Part shown: positions 7,436-14,040 of the stretch, in pieces
Layout: each line of letters opens with the position of its first letter
Position numbering within the stretch: the stretch's first letter is position 1
Origin: Victivallales bacterium
Lineage (GTDB): Bacteria; Verrucomicrobiota; Lentisphaeria; Oligosphaerales; Oligosphaeraceae
Direction: 5' to 3'
Length of the DNA stretch: 14,040 nt
Assembly: GCA_017964325.1 (NCBI GenBank)
Contig: JAGCSE010000165.1
Coordinates: forward strand, 1-14,040
Position numbers and translations under genes: made by a program
The notes under the pieces: generated by a model
What the model was told of the DNA's origin: nothing
What the model saw: the letters and a program-made list of their open reading frames with translations, nothing else
The model's database searches: none

Positions 7436-8450
7436 GGTCTGCAGCCAAAGGCAAGTAGTCCGCCAAACTTTTGACATCACCCACGGCGACGGCACAGGAC
7501 ATGCTGTCCAAAATCGCCTCCTCCGTCGCCTCCGCCATCGCACGGAACGGGCCGTTCATCAAATCTTCACGGAATGACTCCGTCATGCGTATCGCCTTGT
7601 CGTCACCTGACATAGCATTCGCCGTGCTGAAGCCGACGAATACTTCACCACTGCCATGCCCAGTAAATGAACCAACACGCGCCAAACCGACACCAGCCCG
7701 TCGCAGCACACGTTTGATTTGCCTGTCCGACAGCGGCAAATCCGTCCCCATGACAATGATGATGGAGCCTTTGTCTTCCTCCAACGCCCCGCTGGCAATC
7801 TCCCTGCCAATGGGATGGCCGTCAATTCGCAAGTCTGCCAGACGACCATAGTTGCTTTGCACCAAAACACCTAGCGTGTAGGTCCTTCCGCCATATTCCA
7901 TGATGCGGGAAGCCGTCCCGATACCGCCTTTCAGCCCATGGCACACCGTCCCGCGGCCAGCTCCGACTGCTCCCTCCTCAAAATCCGCCGTCGCCGTCGC
8001 AATCGCCTCGAAGACTTCCTTTTTTCCGACAACTCGCTGCCGTATGGCCGAAAGCCGCCCATCATTACATTCACAGACAACGGGATTTATGGAGGGTGGA
8101 ACAAACAAGCCATCGGCTTTGCAACGCTCCAACGTGTATTCCACCATGGCATCCCACACAAGCCCCACGTTCAGCGTGTTCGTCAAGGCGATCGGTGTCT
8201 CCAACTGGCCGAGCTCCTCCACCTGAACAAGCCCCTGGCTCTTGCCGAAGCCGTTCAATACAACAGTTGCCGCAGGCAGTTTATGATGAAACGGATTCTT
8301 ATCCGAAGTCATGATGACTGTCACCCCTGTGTTATGATTCTCTGTGATTATTGTGGAATGTCCGACGGTCACGCCTGGCACGTCGCTGATTTTGTTCAGC
8401 CGCCCCGTCGCCATCTCGCCGATTTTCACGCCATAGTCTCTGATTCTCAT
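7431..8450 (-). CDS. P1/S58 family aminopeptidase (DmpA-like, self-cleaving)
   Basis: The 339-residue product belongs to the DmpA/BapA family of Ntn-type hydrolases, which self-cleave before a serine to give alpha and beta chains. They release N-terminal residues from D- or L-amino-acid amides, or from beta-peptides. Family features are visible: the start GxxxGxxNxISDVPGV-like region (about 10-27), NTLNVGLVWDA (91-101), GAVGAGRGTVCHGLKGGIG (160-178), oxyanion Asn200 in VQSNYG, the cleavage site Gly228-Ser229 in DKGSIIIVMGTDLPL, and Ser267/Glu269 in GHGSGE. The spacing Ser229 to Ser267 equals DmpA Ser250 to Ser288. There is no signal peptide. The ATG is preceded by AGGAG at 5 nt. The gene stands alone, convergent with the galM/FTR unit and divergent from the sugar cluster. 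The natural substrate cannot be inferred. Confidence 0.93.
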   Translation of the reverse strand: MRIRDYGVKIGEMATGRLNKISDVPGVTVGHSTIITENHNTGVTVIMTSDKNPFHHKLPAATVVLNGFGKSQGLVQVEELGQLETPIALTNTLNVGLVWDAMVEYTLERCKADGLFVPPSINPVVCECNDGRLSAIRQRVVGKKEVFEAIATATADFEEGAVGAGRGTVCHGLKGGIGTASRIMEYGGRTYTLGVLVQSNYGRLADLRIDGHPIGREIASGALEEDKGSIIIVMGTDLPLSDRQIKRVLRRAGVGLARVGSFTGHGSGEVFVGFSTANAMSGDDKAIRMTESFREDLMNGPFRAMAEATEEAILDSMSCAVAVGDVKSLADYLPLAADL

Positions 8451-8510
8451 GATGACTCCTGTAATTTCATACGTTTCGTCTAAATAAAGTATGATAAAAT
8501 GTACGATAAT

Positions 8511-8538
8511 TTGACTATTTTTCTAATTGATTTATTTT
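8511..8538 (+). promoter_or_regulatory. Candidate promoter of the nucleotide-sugar cluster
   Basis: TTGACT (8511-8516) and TATTTT (8533-8538) are 16 nt apart in the very AT-rich 169-nt divergent gap between the P1 peptidase and the sugar cluster. A second -10-like TAAAAT lies at 8568-8573. The leader would be about 30-75 nt and includes the stem-loop at 8574-8591. On the opposite strand I found no equally convincing promoter for the peptidase (a lone TATCAT at 8496-8491). Confidence 0.38.
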
Positions 8539-8573
8539 AATGAAATTATTTTTTTAATCATTTCATGTAAAAT

Positions 8574-8591
8574 AGAGGTCTAATCGCCTCT
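8574..8591 (+). promoter_or_regulatory. Stem-loop in the leader of the fusion gene
   Basis: AGAGG (8574-8578) pairs with CCTCT (8587-8591), extended inward by one G-T pair, around a CTAATC loop. It sits 28 nt before the ATG at 8620, which has no clear Shine-Dalgarno (CAGAAAAGTTC precedes it). It may affect translation or transcript stability; no known riboswitch class is recognised. Confidence 0.35.
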
Positions 8592-8619
8592 GTGAAACGC
8601 CCTTTATTCAGAAAAGTTC

Positions 8620-11600
8620 ATGCGAAAAATCATAAAAAATCTATATAAATCATTACATAAATGGCAGATTACAGCTCTCTGCCTTGTTCTTTACGATTAT
8701 TTGTCCATGTTCGTGGCGTATTTTCTAGCCCTGTGGACGCGTTTCGACTGCCAATACACGCAGATTCCCCCAGACACATTCCAGGCCTACTGGCATTTCA
8801 CCGCTTATTTCGCGTGCGTCGCCATCATCATCTACGGTCTTTGCAGATTATACAAATCTCTTTGGAAATACGCTAGTTACCATGAGCTTGCGCTCTGTAC
8901 GTTCGCCACCGCCGTCACGCTAATCCTCCATATCTCTGGCATCACGACGTTCTATAAGCGTATGCCCGTATCGTATTTTCTCATCGGCGGCGTGTTTCAG
9001 TTCGCGTTCCTCCTGTTCTCTCGTTTCCTTTACCGCTTCCTGCGGCTCGAACTGGCGAAATTCCGCAAAATCATGTCCAAGCCAATTCCTGAAAACCGCG
9101 TCATGCTCATCGGCGCGGGAGCCGCCGCGCAGATGCTCATCCGCGACTTGAACACATCCCCTTCATCTGAACTGAAAATCTGCTGCGCCATCGACGACGA
9201 TTCCAACAAATGGCACCGCAACATGGAGGGTGTCCCAATTGCTGGGGGACGGGACGACATCATGGCCGCCGTCAAGAAATACAATATCCACAAAATCCTG
9301 TTCGCGATTCCATCCGCTTCAGCCGAAGACAAAAGGGCCCTTCTGAATATCTGTAAAGAATCTGGATGCGAACTACTTAGTGTACCAGGCCTCGTGCAGC
9401 TCGCCAGCGGCGAAGTCAGCATCCGCACCATCCAGGAGGTCAAAATCGAAGACCTGCTCGGACGCGCCCCCATCAAAGTCAACATGGATGAAATCTTCAA
9501 CCAACTAGCGGGAAAGGTCATTCTCGTGACAGGCGGCGGTGGATCCATCGGCTCCGAACTCTGCCGTCAGATCGCCGCCCATAACCCCAAGCAACTCATC
9601 ATCTTCGACATTTATGAGAACAACGCTTACGACATCCAGCAGGAGCTGCTCGCCAAATACCACGAAAACCTCAACTTGACCGTTCTCATCGGCTCCGTCC
9701 GCGATTCGCGGAGAATCTTGGAAGTCTTCCATGACTACCGCCCCGAAATCGTCTTCCATGCAGCCGCCCACAAGCACGTCCCGCTGATGGAGGACTCTCC
9801 CTGCGAAAGCATCAAGAACAACGTCATAGGCACTTACAAAACCGCTTACGCCGCAATGATGTACGGAACAAAGCGCTTCCTGCTTATTTCGACGGACAAG
9901 GCAGTCAATCCTACCAATATTATGGGAGCCTCCAAACGCCTATGTGAAATGGTCATCCAGACGATGAACAAAGTGTCGCAGGAAGGCAGCTTCTCATCCC
10001 TGCCGCTTCTCCACGACCACAGCCTCGTCGTACCGGAAACTCAACCGCCTTGCAAGACGGAGTTCGTCGCCGTCCGTTTCGGCAATGTCCTCGGTTCCAA
10101 CGGTTCCGTCATCCCGCTCTTCAAGAAGCAAATTGCCGCTGGCGGCCCAGTCTGCGTGACGGATCCCAATATCATCCGCTATTTCATGACAATTCCCGAA
10201 GCCGTCTCGCTCGTCCTCCAGGCTGAAACATACGCCAAGGGCGGCGAAATCTTCGTACTCGACATGGGCAATCCTATCAAAATCGACGATTTGGCTCGCA
10301 ATCTAATTAAATTATCAGGTTTTAAGCCTGATGTCGATATAAAAATCAAATACACGGGCTTGCGCCCAGGCGAAAAGCTCTATGAAGAAAAGCTGATGTC
10401 CGAAGAAGGGCTTCAGAAGACACAGAACAATCTTATCCATATCGCGAAGCCCATCGAGATGGACACCGAGATATTCCTCAAGAAACTCGAACAGCTCCAC
10501 GAAGCATGTCAGACAAATTTCAAAGACATCCGCAACATCGTCGCCGACCTCGTGCCGACGTATCATCCCATCGCCATCAAATCCGCTCCAATCCTGCCGC
10601 TTGACAAAGACGAATTCGAACGCCTCGCCGCCATCGCCAAGCAGTTCGAAATCCACGGTGATATCGTCTCCATCACGCGTCTCAACAAAGGATACATCAA
10701 CCAGACTTTCCGAATCGAAACCAAACAGAACCATACGCATTTCTACACGCTGCAACGTATCAATACGCATGTCTTTCCTGATATCAAGGCACTTATGGAA
10801 AATTTCGTGTTCGTCACGGAACATCTCCACGACCGTTTCCAACTGCCTGGCAAATCCCCCAAAGGTTCCATCCAGCTCGCCCGTGCCACAAAGGACGGCA
10901 AGCCCTATCTCTTTACAGATGAAGGCGCCTGGCGGCTGTTGACACATTTTGACGAAGTCTTCTCGCTGGACCTCCCCAACTCTCCAGAAACGTTCTATCA
11001 GGCGGGCCTCGCATTCGGTTCGTTCATCAAGAACATGGCGGATGTTCCCGCCGAGAAAATCCACGAGATCATCCCGAATTTCCACAACACCTACAGTCGC
11101 TATCTCGCGCTGGAGGAAGCCATTAAGGCCAACCCCAAAGACCGCGTGAAAGACGTGCAGCCCGAAATCGACTTCATCCGCTCGCACATTTCCCTTTTCT
11201 CGAAAATCTCCGTCCCGCTCGAAAAACACGAAATCCCCCTCCGTGTCTGCCATAACGACTGCAATCTCAACAACATCCTGTTCGACAACAAGACCAGCAC
11301 TCCAGTCGCCATCATCGACCTCGATACCGTCATGCCCTCCACCCCCCTATACGATTTCGGCGACAGTATGCGAATCGGCACCAATACCGCAAAAGACGAT
11401 GAAAAGGACTTGTCAAAAGTCAGTTGCGACCTCACCCTCTACGAACAATACGCCCGCGGCTGGCTCGAAGCCTGCGGCGATATGCTCACGCCCAAAGAGC
11501 TAGAACTCCTCCCATACGCCTCTCTCGTCATCACTTCCGAAGACGGAATCCGCTTCCTCGCCGACCATATCAACGGCGACATCTACTACTCTCAAATCGA

Positions 11601-11736
11601 CTATCCCGGACAGAATCTCGACCGTTCCCGCACCCAATTGGCTCTTGTTCGTGACATGGAAGCCAAGCTTCCGCAAATCAAGGCCATCCTGTCGAAAATC
11701 TACTCCAAGCTCAATCTTCCCGTAACATCATTATAA
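8620..11736 (+). CDS. Fusion: membrane NDP-sugar 4,6-dehydratase (FlaA1/PglF/WbpM type) + NahK-like sugar 1-kinase
   Basis: The product has 1038 residues. Residues about 15-142 hold four membrane segments, and about 155-275 a Rossmann-like CoA-binding domain (VMLIGAGAAA). About 297-645 is the dehydratase: NAD(P) motif TGGGGSIGSE (304-313), STDK (424-427), Met435/Lys439 in MGASKR (the long-chain SMK-type active site, Met for Tyr), VRFGNVLGSNGS and GLRPGEKLYEE. This part should convert UDP-GlcNAc or a related NDP-sugar to its 4-keto-6-deoxy form at the inner membrane face. After a short linker (LVPTYHP, then about 15 residues), residues about 662-1038 form a phosphotransferase like N-acetylhexosamine 1-kinase: LNKGYINQTF (688-697), HNDCNLNN with His878, Asp880 and Asn885, IIDLDTVMP (898-906, metal Asp900/Asp902), YDFGDSMR and NLDRSRTQ. 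Both halves are full length, the frame is continuous, and no internal ATG with a ribosome site sits at the junction. A GlmU-type gene follows 21 nt downstream, which fits kinase plus pyrophosphorylase. Confidence 0.93.
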   Translation: MRKIIKNLYKSLHKWQITALCLVLYDYLSMFVAYFLALWTRFDCQYTQIPPDTFQAYWHFTAYFACVAIIIYGLCRLYKSLWKYASYHELALCTFATAVTLILHISGITTFYKRMPVSYFLIGGVFQFAFLLFSRFLYRFLRLELAKFRKIMSKPIPENRVMLIGAGAAAQMLIRDLNTSPSSELKICCAIDDDSNKWHRNMEGVPIAGGRDDIMAAVKKYNIHKILFAIPSASAEDKRALLNICKESGCELLSVPGLVQLASGEVSIRTIQEVKIEDLLGRAPIKVNMDEIFNQLAGKVILVTGGGGSIGSELCRQIAAHNPKQLIIFDIYENNAYDIQQELLAKYHENLNLTVLIGSVRDSRRILEVFHDYRPEIVFHAAAHKHVPLMEDSPCESIKNNVIGTYKTAYAAMMYGTKRFLLISTDKAVNPTNIMGASKRLCEMVIQTMNKVSQEGSFSSLPLLHDHSLVVPETQPPCKTEFVAVRFGNVLGSNGSVIPLFKKQIAAGGPVCVTDPNIIRYFMTIPEAVSLVLQAETYAKGGEIFVLDMGNPIKIDDLARNLIKLSGFKPDVDIKIKYTGLRPGEKLYEEKLMSEEGLQKTQNNLIHIAKPIEMDTEIFLKKLEQLHEACQTNFKDIRNIVADLVPTYHPIAIKSAPILPLDKDEFERLAAIAKQFEIHGDIVSITRLNKGYINQTFRIETKQNHTHFYTLQRINTHVFPDIKALMENFVFVTEHLHDRFQLPGKSPKGSIQLARATKDGKPYLFTDEGAWRLLTHFDEVFSLDLPNSPETFYQAGLAFGSFIKNMADVPAEKIHEIIPNFHNTYSRYLALEEAIKANPKDRVKDVQPEIDFIRSHISLFSKISVPLEKHEIPLRVCHNDCNLNNILFDNKTSTPVAIIDLDTVMPSTPLYDFGDSMRIGTNTAKDDEKDLSKVSCDLTLYEQYARGWLEACGDMLTPKELELLPYASLVITSEDGIRFLADHINGDIYYSQIDYPGQNLDRSRTQLALVRDMEAKLPQIKAILSKIYSKLNLPVTSL

Positions 11737-11757
11737 CACAATGTCTGACAAGAATTT

Positions 11758-12504
11758 ATGAATAGACGTATCATCATTCCAGCCGCAGGAAAAGGTTCAC
11801 GACTCAATTCTTCAGAGGATGCCCCTCCCAAGGTCATGCACTGCGTCAATGGAAGACCGCTTCTGCAAGTCGTTCTCTCGCAGACAGATTTTATCGAACC
11901 AGAAAACACGTACATTGTCGTCGGCTACAAAAAGGAAGCCATTTTGGATTTCTTCGGTGACAAGTACCATTACGTTGAACAGAAAGAGCAGAAAGGCACG
12001 GGACACGCCGTCCTTGTCTGCGAAGATCATTTCAAAGACTTTGACGGGACGATACTTGTGACGTTTGGGGATATGCCTCTCTTCCGCCGCGAAAATATGC
12101 TTGCCCTTTGCCAGTATCACGAAGACCGTCATGCCGCATGCACGCTTCTCACCGCCCAGAATCCAGAACTCAAGATGTGGGCGCGAATTGTAAGAAATGA
12201 ACAGAATGCTTTCCGAGCAATCGTTGAAGGAAAGGACTGCACGCCAGAACAGGCCATGATTTCGGAGCTTTTCGCAGGCGTTCTCGTATTCGACAGCAAG
12301 CTGCTTTTCCGATTCCTCCCGCTCGTCGGTTCGCAAAACGTCCAGCATGAATACTATCTCACGGAAGTACCCGAACTAATGGTCAAAGCAGGCTTGAAAG
12401 TCGAAACCTTCCCGACGGACAACGGCGATGATCTTCGCGGTGTCAACACGCAGGAAGACCTCCTCCTCTGCGAGCAGATTCTCAAACGCCGCATGGGGCT
12501 GTAA
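11758..12504 (+). CDS. GlmU-type sugar-1-phosphate nucleotidyltransferase (single domain)
   Basis: This enzyme should join NTP and a sugar-1-phosphate to give an NDP-sugar plus pyrophosphate in the cytoplasm. The 248 residues match the N-terminal pyrophosphorylase domain of GlmU: AAGKGSR (9-15), Lys25, Gln75/Gln78 with GTGHA (80-84), GDMP with metal Asp105, IVEGKD with Glu157, EYYLTE (198-203) and GVN with metal Asn230. The acetyltransferase beta-helix of GlmU is absent, as expected if the sugar-1-P arrives already acetylated from the upstream kinase. Several sugar-pocket positions differ from E. coli GlmU (Tyr103 to Phe103, Gly140 to Ala142, Asn169 to Phe172), so the sugar may not be GlcNAc-1-P. 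No good Shine-Dalgarno precedes the ATG. A six-codon frame (ATG at 11741, TGA at 11759-11761) overlaps it and may couple translation. MobA-like transferases of other specificity are the alternative. Confidence 0.9.
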   Translation: MNRRIIIPAAGKGSRLNSSEDAPPKVMHCVNGRPLLQVVLSQTDFIEPENTYIVVGYKKEAILDFFGDKYHYVEQKEQKGTGHAVLVCEDHFKDFDGTILVTFGDMPLFRRENMLALCQYHEDRHAACTLLTAQNPELKMWARIVRNEQNAFRAIVEGKDCTPEQAMISELFAGVLVFDSKLLFRFLPLVGSQNVQHEYYLTEVPELMVKAGLKVETFPTDNGDDLRGVNTQEDLLLCEQILKRRMGL

Positions 12505-12520
12505 CTGCACATAGACAGCT

Positions 12521-12576
12521 AGACTTTCTAGTCATTCTAAAGATTTAGTCATCTAGTCTCCTATGCAAGTTTTTTT
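12521..12576 (+). repeat. TAGTC repeat cluster with imperfect dyad and T-run
   Basis: The 162-nt gap after the nucleotidyltransferase holds three copies of T(C/T)TAGTC-like sequence. It also holds an imperfect dyad: AGA, CTAG (12528-12531), CTAAA (12537-12541), then TTTAG (12544-12548), CTAG (12553-12556), TCT. A run of seven T follows at 12570-12576, but 11 nt beyond the dyad, which is too far for a textbook intrinsic terminator. It may be a weak terminator or attenuator between two transcription units. Confidence 0.35.
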
Positions 12577-12592
12577 CTTCTCTTTGTTTGTT

Positions 12593-12620
12593 TTGGATGA
12601 CATTTAATATATGGTATTGT
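12593..12620 (+). promoter_or_regulatory. Candidate promoter for the acyltransferase/aminotransferase genes
   Basis: TTGGAT (12593-12598) and TATTGT (12615-12620) are 16 nt apart. They lie 46 nt before the ATG at 12667, which has the strongest Shine-Dalgarno in the window (AAGGAG 12656-12661, 5 nt spacing). With the gap and the dyad upstream, this suggests a second transcription unit within the cluster. Confidence 0.38.
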
Positions 12621-12666
12621 AAAGAATTGTTTTATTCACGCCATTCTATAACAACAAGGAGTCCTT

Positions 12667-13179
12667 ATGCGTCTGATCATTTTAGGAGCCGGCGGTTTTG
12701 GCCGCACGGTCGCTGACGTAGCTTCACAAAGCGGTCGCTATGAAACCATATCTTTCTTGGATGACGGCAGTTCCGCACCCGATGTCATCGGCAAATGCAC
12801 TGATTTTGCACTATTCAAAAACGATGCAACGGAAATGCTGCCCGCTTTCGGCAACAGCGAACTGCGGCTCATGCTCGGACAACGAATCGAAGCAGCTGGC
12901 ATCAAACTTGCAACCATCGTCCATGCACGTGCATACGTCAGTCCGACTGCAACCATCATGCCTGGTTCCATCGTCCTCCCAATGGCCGTCATCAATACAG
13001 GTTGCAAAATCTGCCGCAGTTGTATCATCAACATCGGAGCCATGATCGACCACGGAACCATTGTCGAGGAAGGTTGCCACATCTGTGTCGGTGCACTTGT
13101 CAAAGCAGAGAACCGCATTCCGCGCATGATGAAGGTCGAGGCTGGGCAAGTCATTGAAAACAGGCAATATCCACTTTAA
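12667..13179 (+). CDS. NeuD/PglD-family sugar acyltransferase (short form)
   Basis: Members of this family transfer an acetyl group from acetyl-CoA to an amino or hydroxyl group of a nucleotide sugar; PglD acetylates the 4-amino group in bacillosamine synthesis. The 170-residue product has the N-terminal Rossmann-like PglD_N domain (LIILGAGGFGR, 3-13; FLDDG, 30-34). A left-handed beta-helix of hexapeptide repeats follows from about 85. His129 in INIGAMIDHG matches PglD's catalytic His125. It is shorter than the usual 195-215 residues, both in the middle (about 40-80) and at the C-terminus, where the last helix coils are reduced to one turn (RMMKVEAGQVIENRQ). The stop is clean, so it may be a compact form or slightly degraded. 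A strong AAGGAG site supports the start. The aminotransferase gene follows 59 nt later, which fits amination then acylation. Confidence 0.85.
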   Translation: MRLIILGAGGFGRTVADVASQSGRYETISFLDDGSSAPDVIGKCTDFALFKNDATEMLPAFGNSELRLMLGQRIEAAGIKLATIVHARAYVSPTATIMPGSIVLPMAVINTGCKICRSCIINIGAMIDHGTIVEEGCHICVGALVKAENRIPRMMKVEAGQVIENRQYPL

Positions 13180-13238
13180 ACTGCAACCGGATGCATATCC
13201 TTTTGTTATTCCAATCCCCCAAAAAATAGAAACTGACT

Positions 13239-14040
13239 ATGAAAACACTCGCAATCTTCGGTGGTGAAAAAACTGTTCCCGACGGCTTCATCAAGACGTG
13301 GCCACCGCTTACCCAAGCGGACCGTGATGCCGTCATGTCCGTTTTCGATTCCAACGTTCTCCACGGCATCTTCGCCCCGCAATGCCAGGCGTTACAAAAG
13401 GAATTCGCTGATTTCATCGGCGTAAAGCACTGTCTTATCGTCAATAGCGGCACGGGTGCCCTCCACATGGCCATCGCCTCTCTGGGCATCGGACCAGGCG
13501 ATGAAGTCATCCTGCCCGCCTTCACCTACTGGTCGTCCGCCGCCATCGTCTTGCATCAGAACGCCATTCCCATCTTCGTTGATATCGACAAAGACACGTT
13601 CAGCCTTGATCCGGACCTGCTGGAAGCCGCCATCACGCCGCGTACGAAGGCCATCCTGCCCGTCCACATCCACGGCATGCCCGCCGATCTGGAACGCATC
13701 ATTCCAATCGCGAAAAAGCACGGCATTCCCGTCATCGGCGACTGCTGCCAAGCCCATGGTGCATCCATCAACGGCAAATACGTCGGCTCCATGGAGACGA
13801 CCGCCGGATTCAGCTGCAACCGCTCCAAGAATCTCTCCGGCGGCGAAGGCGGCCTGTTTGTCACAAACAGTGAAGACGCCTACCAGTTCGCCAGCTGGAT
13901 GCGCGATTTTCGCGAAGTGCCTATCGACGCGGAAACAACGCCCCACAAGCTCGCCGCCCTCGGCTGGAACTACCGTCCACACGAATTCGTGACAGCCCTC
14001 ATCCGTTCGCAGTTCAAACGTCTCCCCGATTATAATGAAC
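13239..14040 (+). CDS. DegT/DnrJ/EryC1/StrS sugar aminotransferase (3' end outside window)
   Basis: This is a PLP-dependent aminotransferase that normally converts a keto sugar (usually a 4-keto-6-deoxy NDP-sugar) to the amino sugar, with glutamate or glutamine as donor. The 267 visible residues include the phosphate-binding NSGTGAL (69-75), ILPAFTYWSSA (91-101), VHIHGMPAD (142-150), Asp168 with QAHGA (171-175), which holds the PLP ring, and the Schiff-base Lys197 in RSKNLSGGEGG. Family members are usually 370-420 residues, so about 100-150 are missing to the right. The N-terminus (FGGEKTVPD) resembles the broad AHBA-synthase/inosose-aminotransferase branch more than PglE or WecE, so the substrate is not fixed. 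No strong Shine-Dalgarno precedes the ATG. Its place after the acyltransferase and downstream of the dehydratase supports an amino-sugar route. Confidence 0.9.
   Translation, partial: MKTLAIFGGEKTVPDGFIKTWPPLTQADRDAVMSVFDSNVLHGIFAPQCQALQKEFADFIGVKHCLIVNSGTGALHMAIASLGIGPGDEVILPAFTYWSSAAIVLHQNAIPIFVDIDKDTFSLDPDLLEAAITPRTKAILPVHIHGMPADLERIIPIAKKHGIPVIGDCCQAHGASINGKYVGSMETTAGFSCNRSKNLSGGEGGLFVTNSEDAYQFASWMRDFREVPIDAETTPHKLAALGWNYRPHEFVTALIRSQFKRLPDYNE

Noticed and set aside
10000..10060. Possible insertion of about 25 residues in the dehydratase (about residues 451-478)
   Set aside because: Long FlaA1-type dehydratases of gut Firmicutes, as I recall them, carry a variable-length segment just before the VRFGNVLGS motif, so this is ordinary family variation.
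10315..11253. Long minus-strand open frame (312 codons) inside the fusion gene
   Set aside because: It is an antisense shadow of the kinase/dehydratase coding frame: composition is biased to Asp/Glu/Val/Phe, no motif is recognised, and the plus strand is unambiguously coding there.
10600..11736. Aminoglycoside-resistance phosphotransferase reading of the C-terminal kinase domain
   Set aside because: The generic APH fold is present, but the specific motifs (LNKGYINQTF, IDLDTVMP, YDFGD, NLDRSRTQ) are those of NahK-like sugar 1-kinases, and the neighbours are nucleotide-sugar genes.

Overview
The window looks like chromosomal DNA of an anaerobic, probably gut-associated bacterium. Coding regions are of moderate GC with many C-ending codons (GCC, ATC, GTC, TTC), and they are separated by AT-rich gaps. 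The gene set is metabolic: purine salvage, a GH127-type glycosidase, aldose epimerase, a ferredoxin:thioredoxin-reductase-like protein, a DmpA-type peptidase and surface-sugar synthesis. A PVC-group (Lentisphaerota-like) or Bacteroidota/Firmicutes gut lineage would fit, but no marker in the window settles this. There are no rRNA, tRNA, CRISPR, transposase or phage genes.

Layout. On the minus strand, reading right to left, lie a GH127/DUF1680 glycoside hydrolase (5174-3318), an NCS2/AzgA-type purine permease (3208-1802) and adenine deaminase (1789-137). The last two are 12 nt apart and form a clear adenine/hypoxanthine uptake-and-deamination unit. From a divergent promoter region (5175-5310), a plus-strand unit encodes an exported thioredoxin-fold protein without a CxxC motif, aldose 1-epimerase GalM, and a 66-residue FTR-catalytic-chain-like Fe-S protein whose ATG overlaps the galM stop. 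A convergent gap (7216-7430) with a strong inverted repeat separates this unit from a minus-strand P1/S58 (DmpA-like) aminopeptidase.

From 8620 to the right edge runs a plus-strand nucleotide-sugar cluster. It begins with a 1038-residue protein that fuses a complete membrane-bound FlaA1/PglF/WbpM-type NDP-sugar 4,6-dehydratase to a complete NahK-like anomeric sugar kinase. It continues with a stand-alone GlmU-type nucleotidyltransferase, a short NeuD/PglD-type acyltransferase, and a DegT/DnrJ/EryC1/StrS aminotransferase cut by the window end. Together these could form a salvage-fed route: free (amino)sugar, sugar-1-P, NDP-sugar, 4-keto-6-deoxy sugar, 4-amino sugar, N-acylated sugar (bacillosamine-like). 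The kinase-dehydratase fusion is the most unusual item in the window. The inferred route and product are untested.
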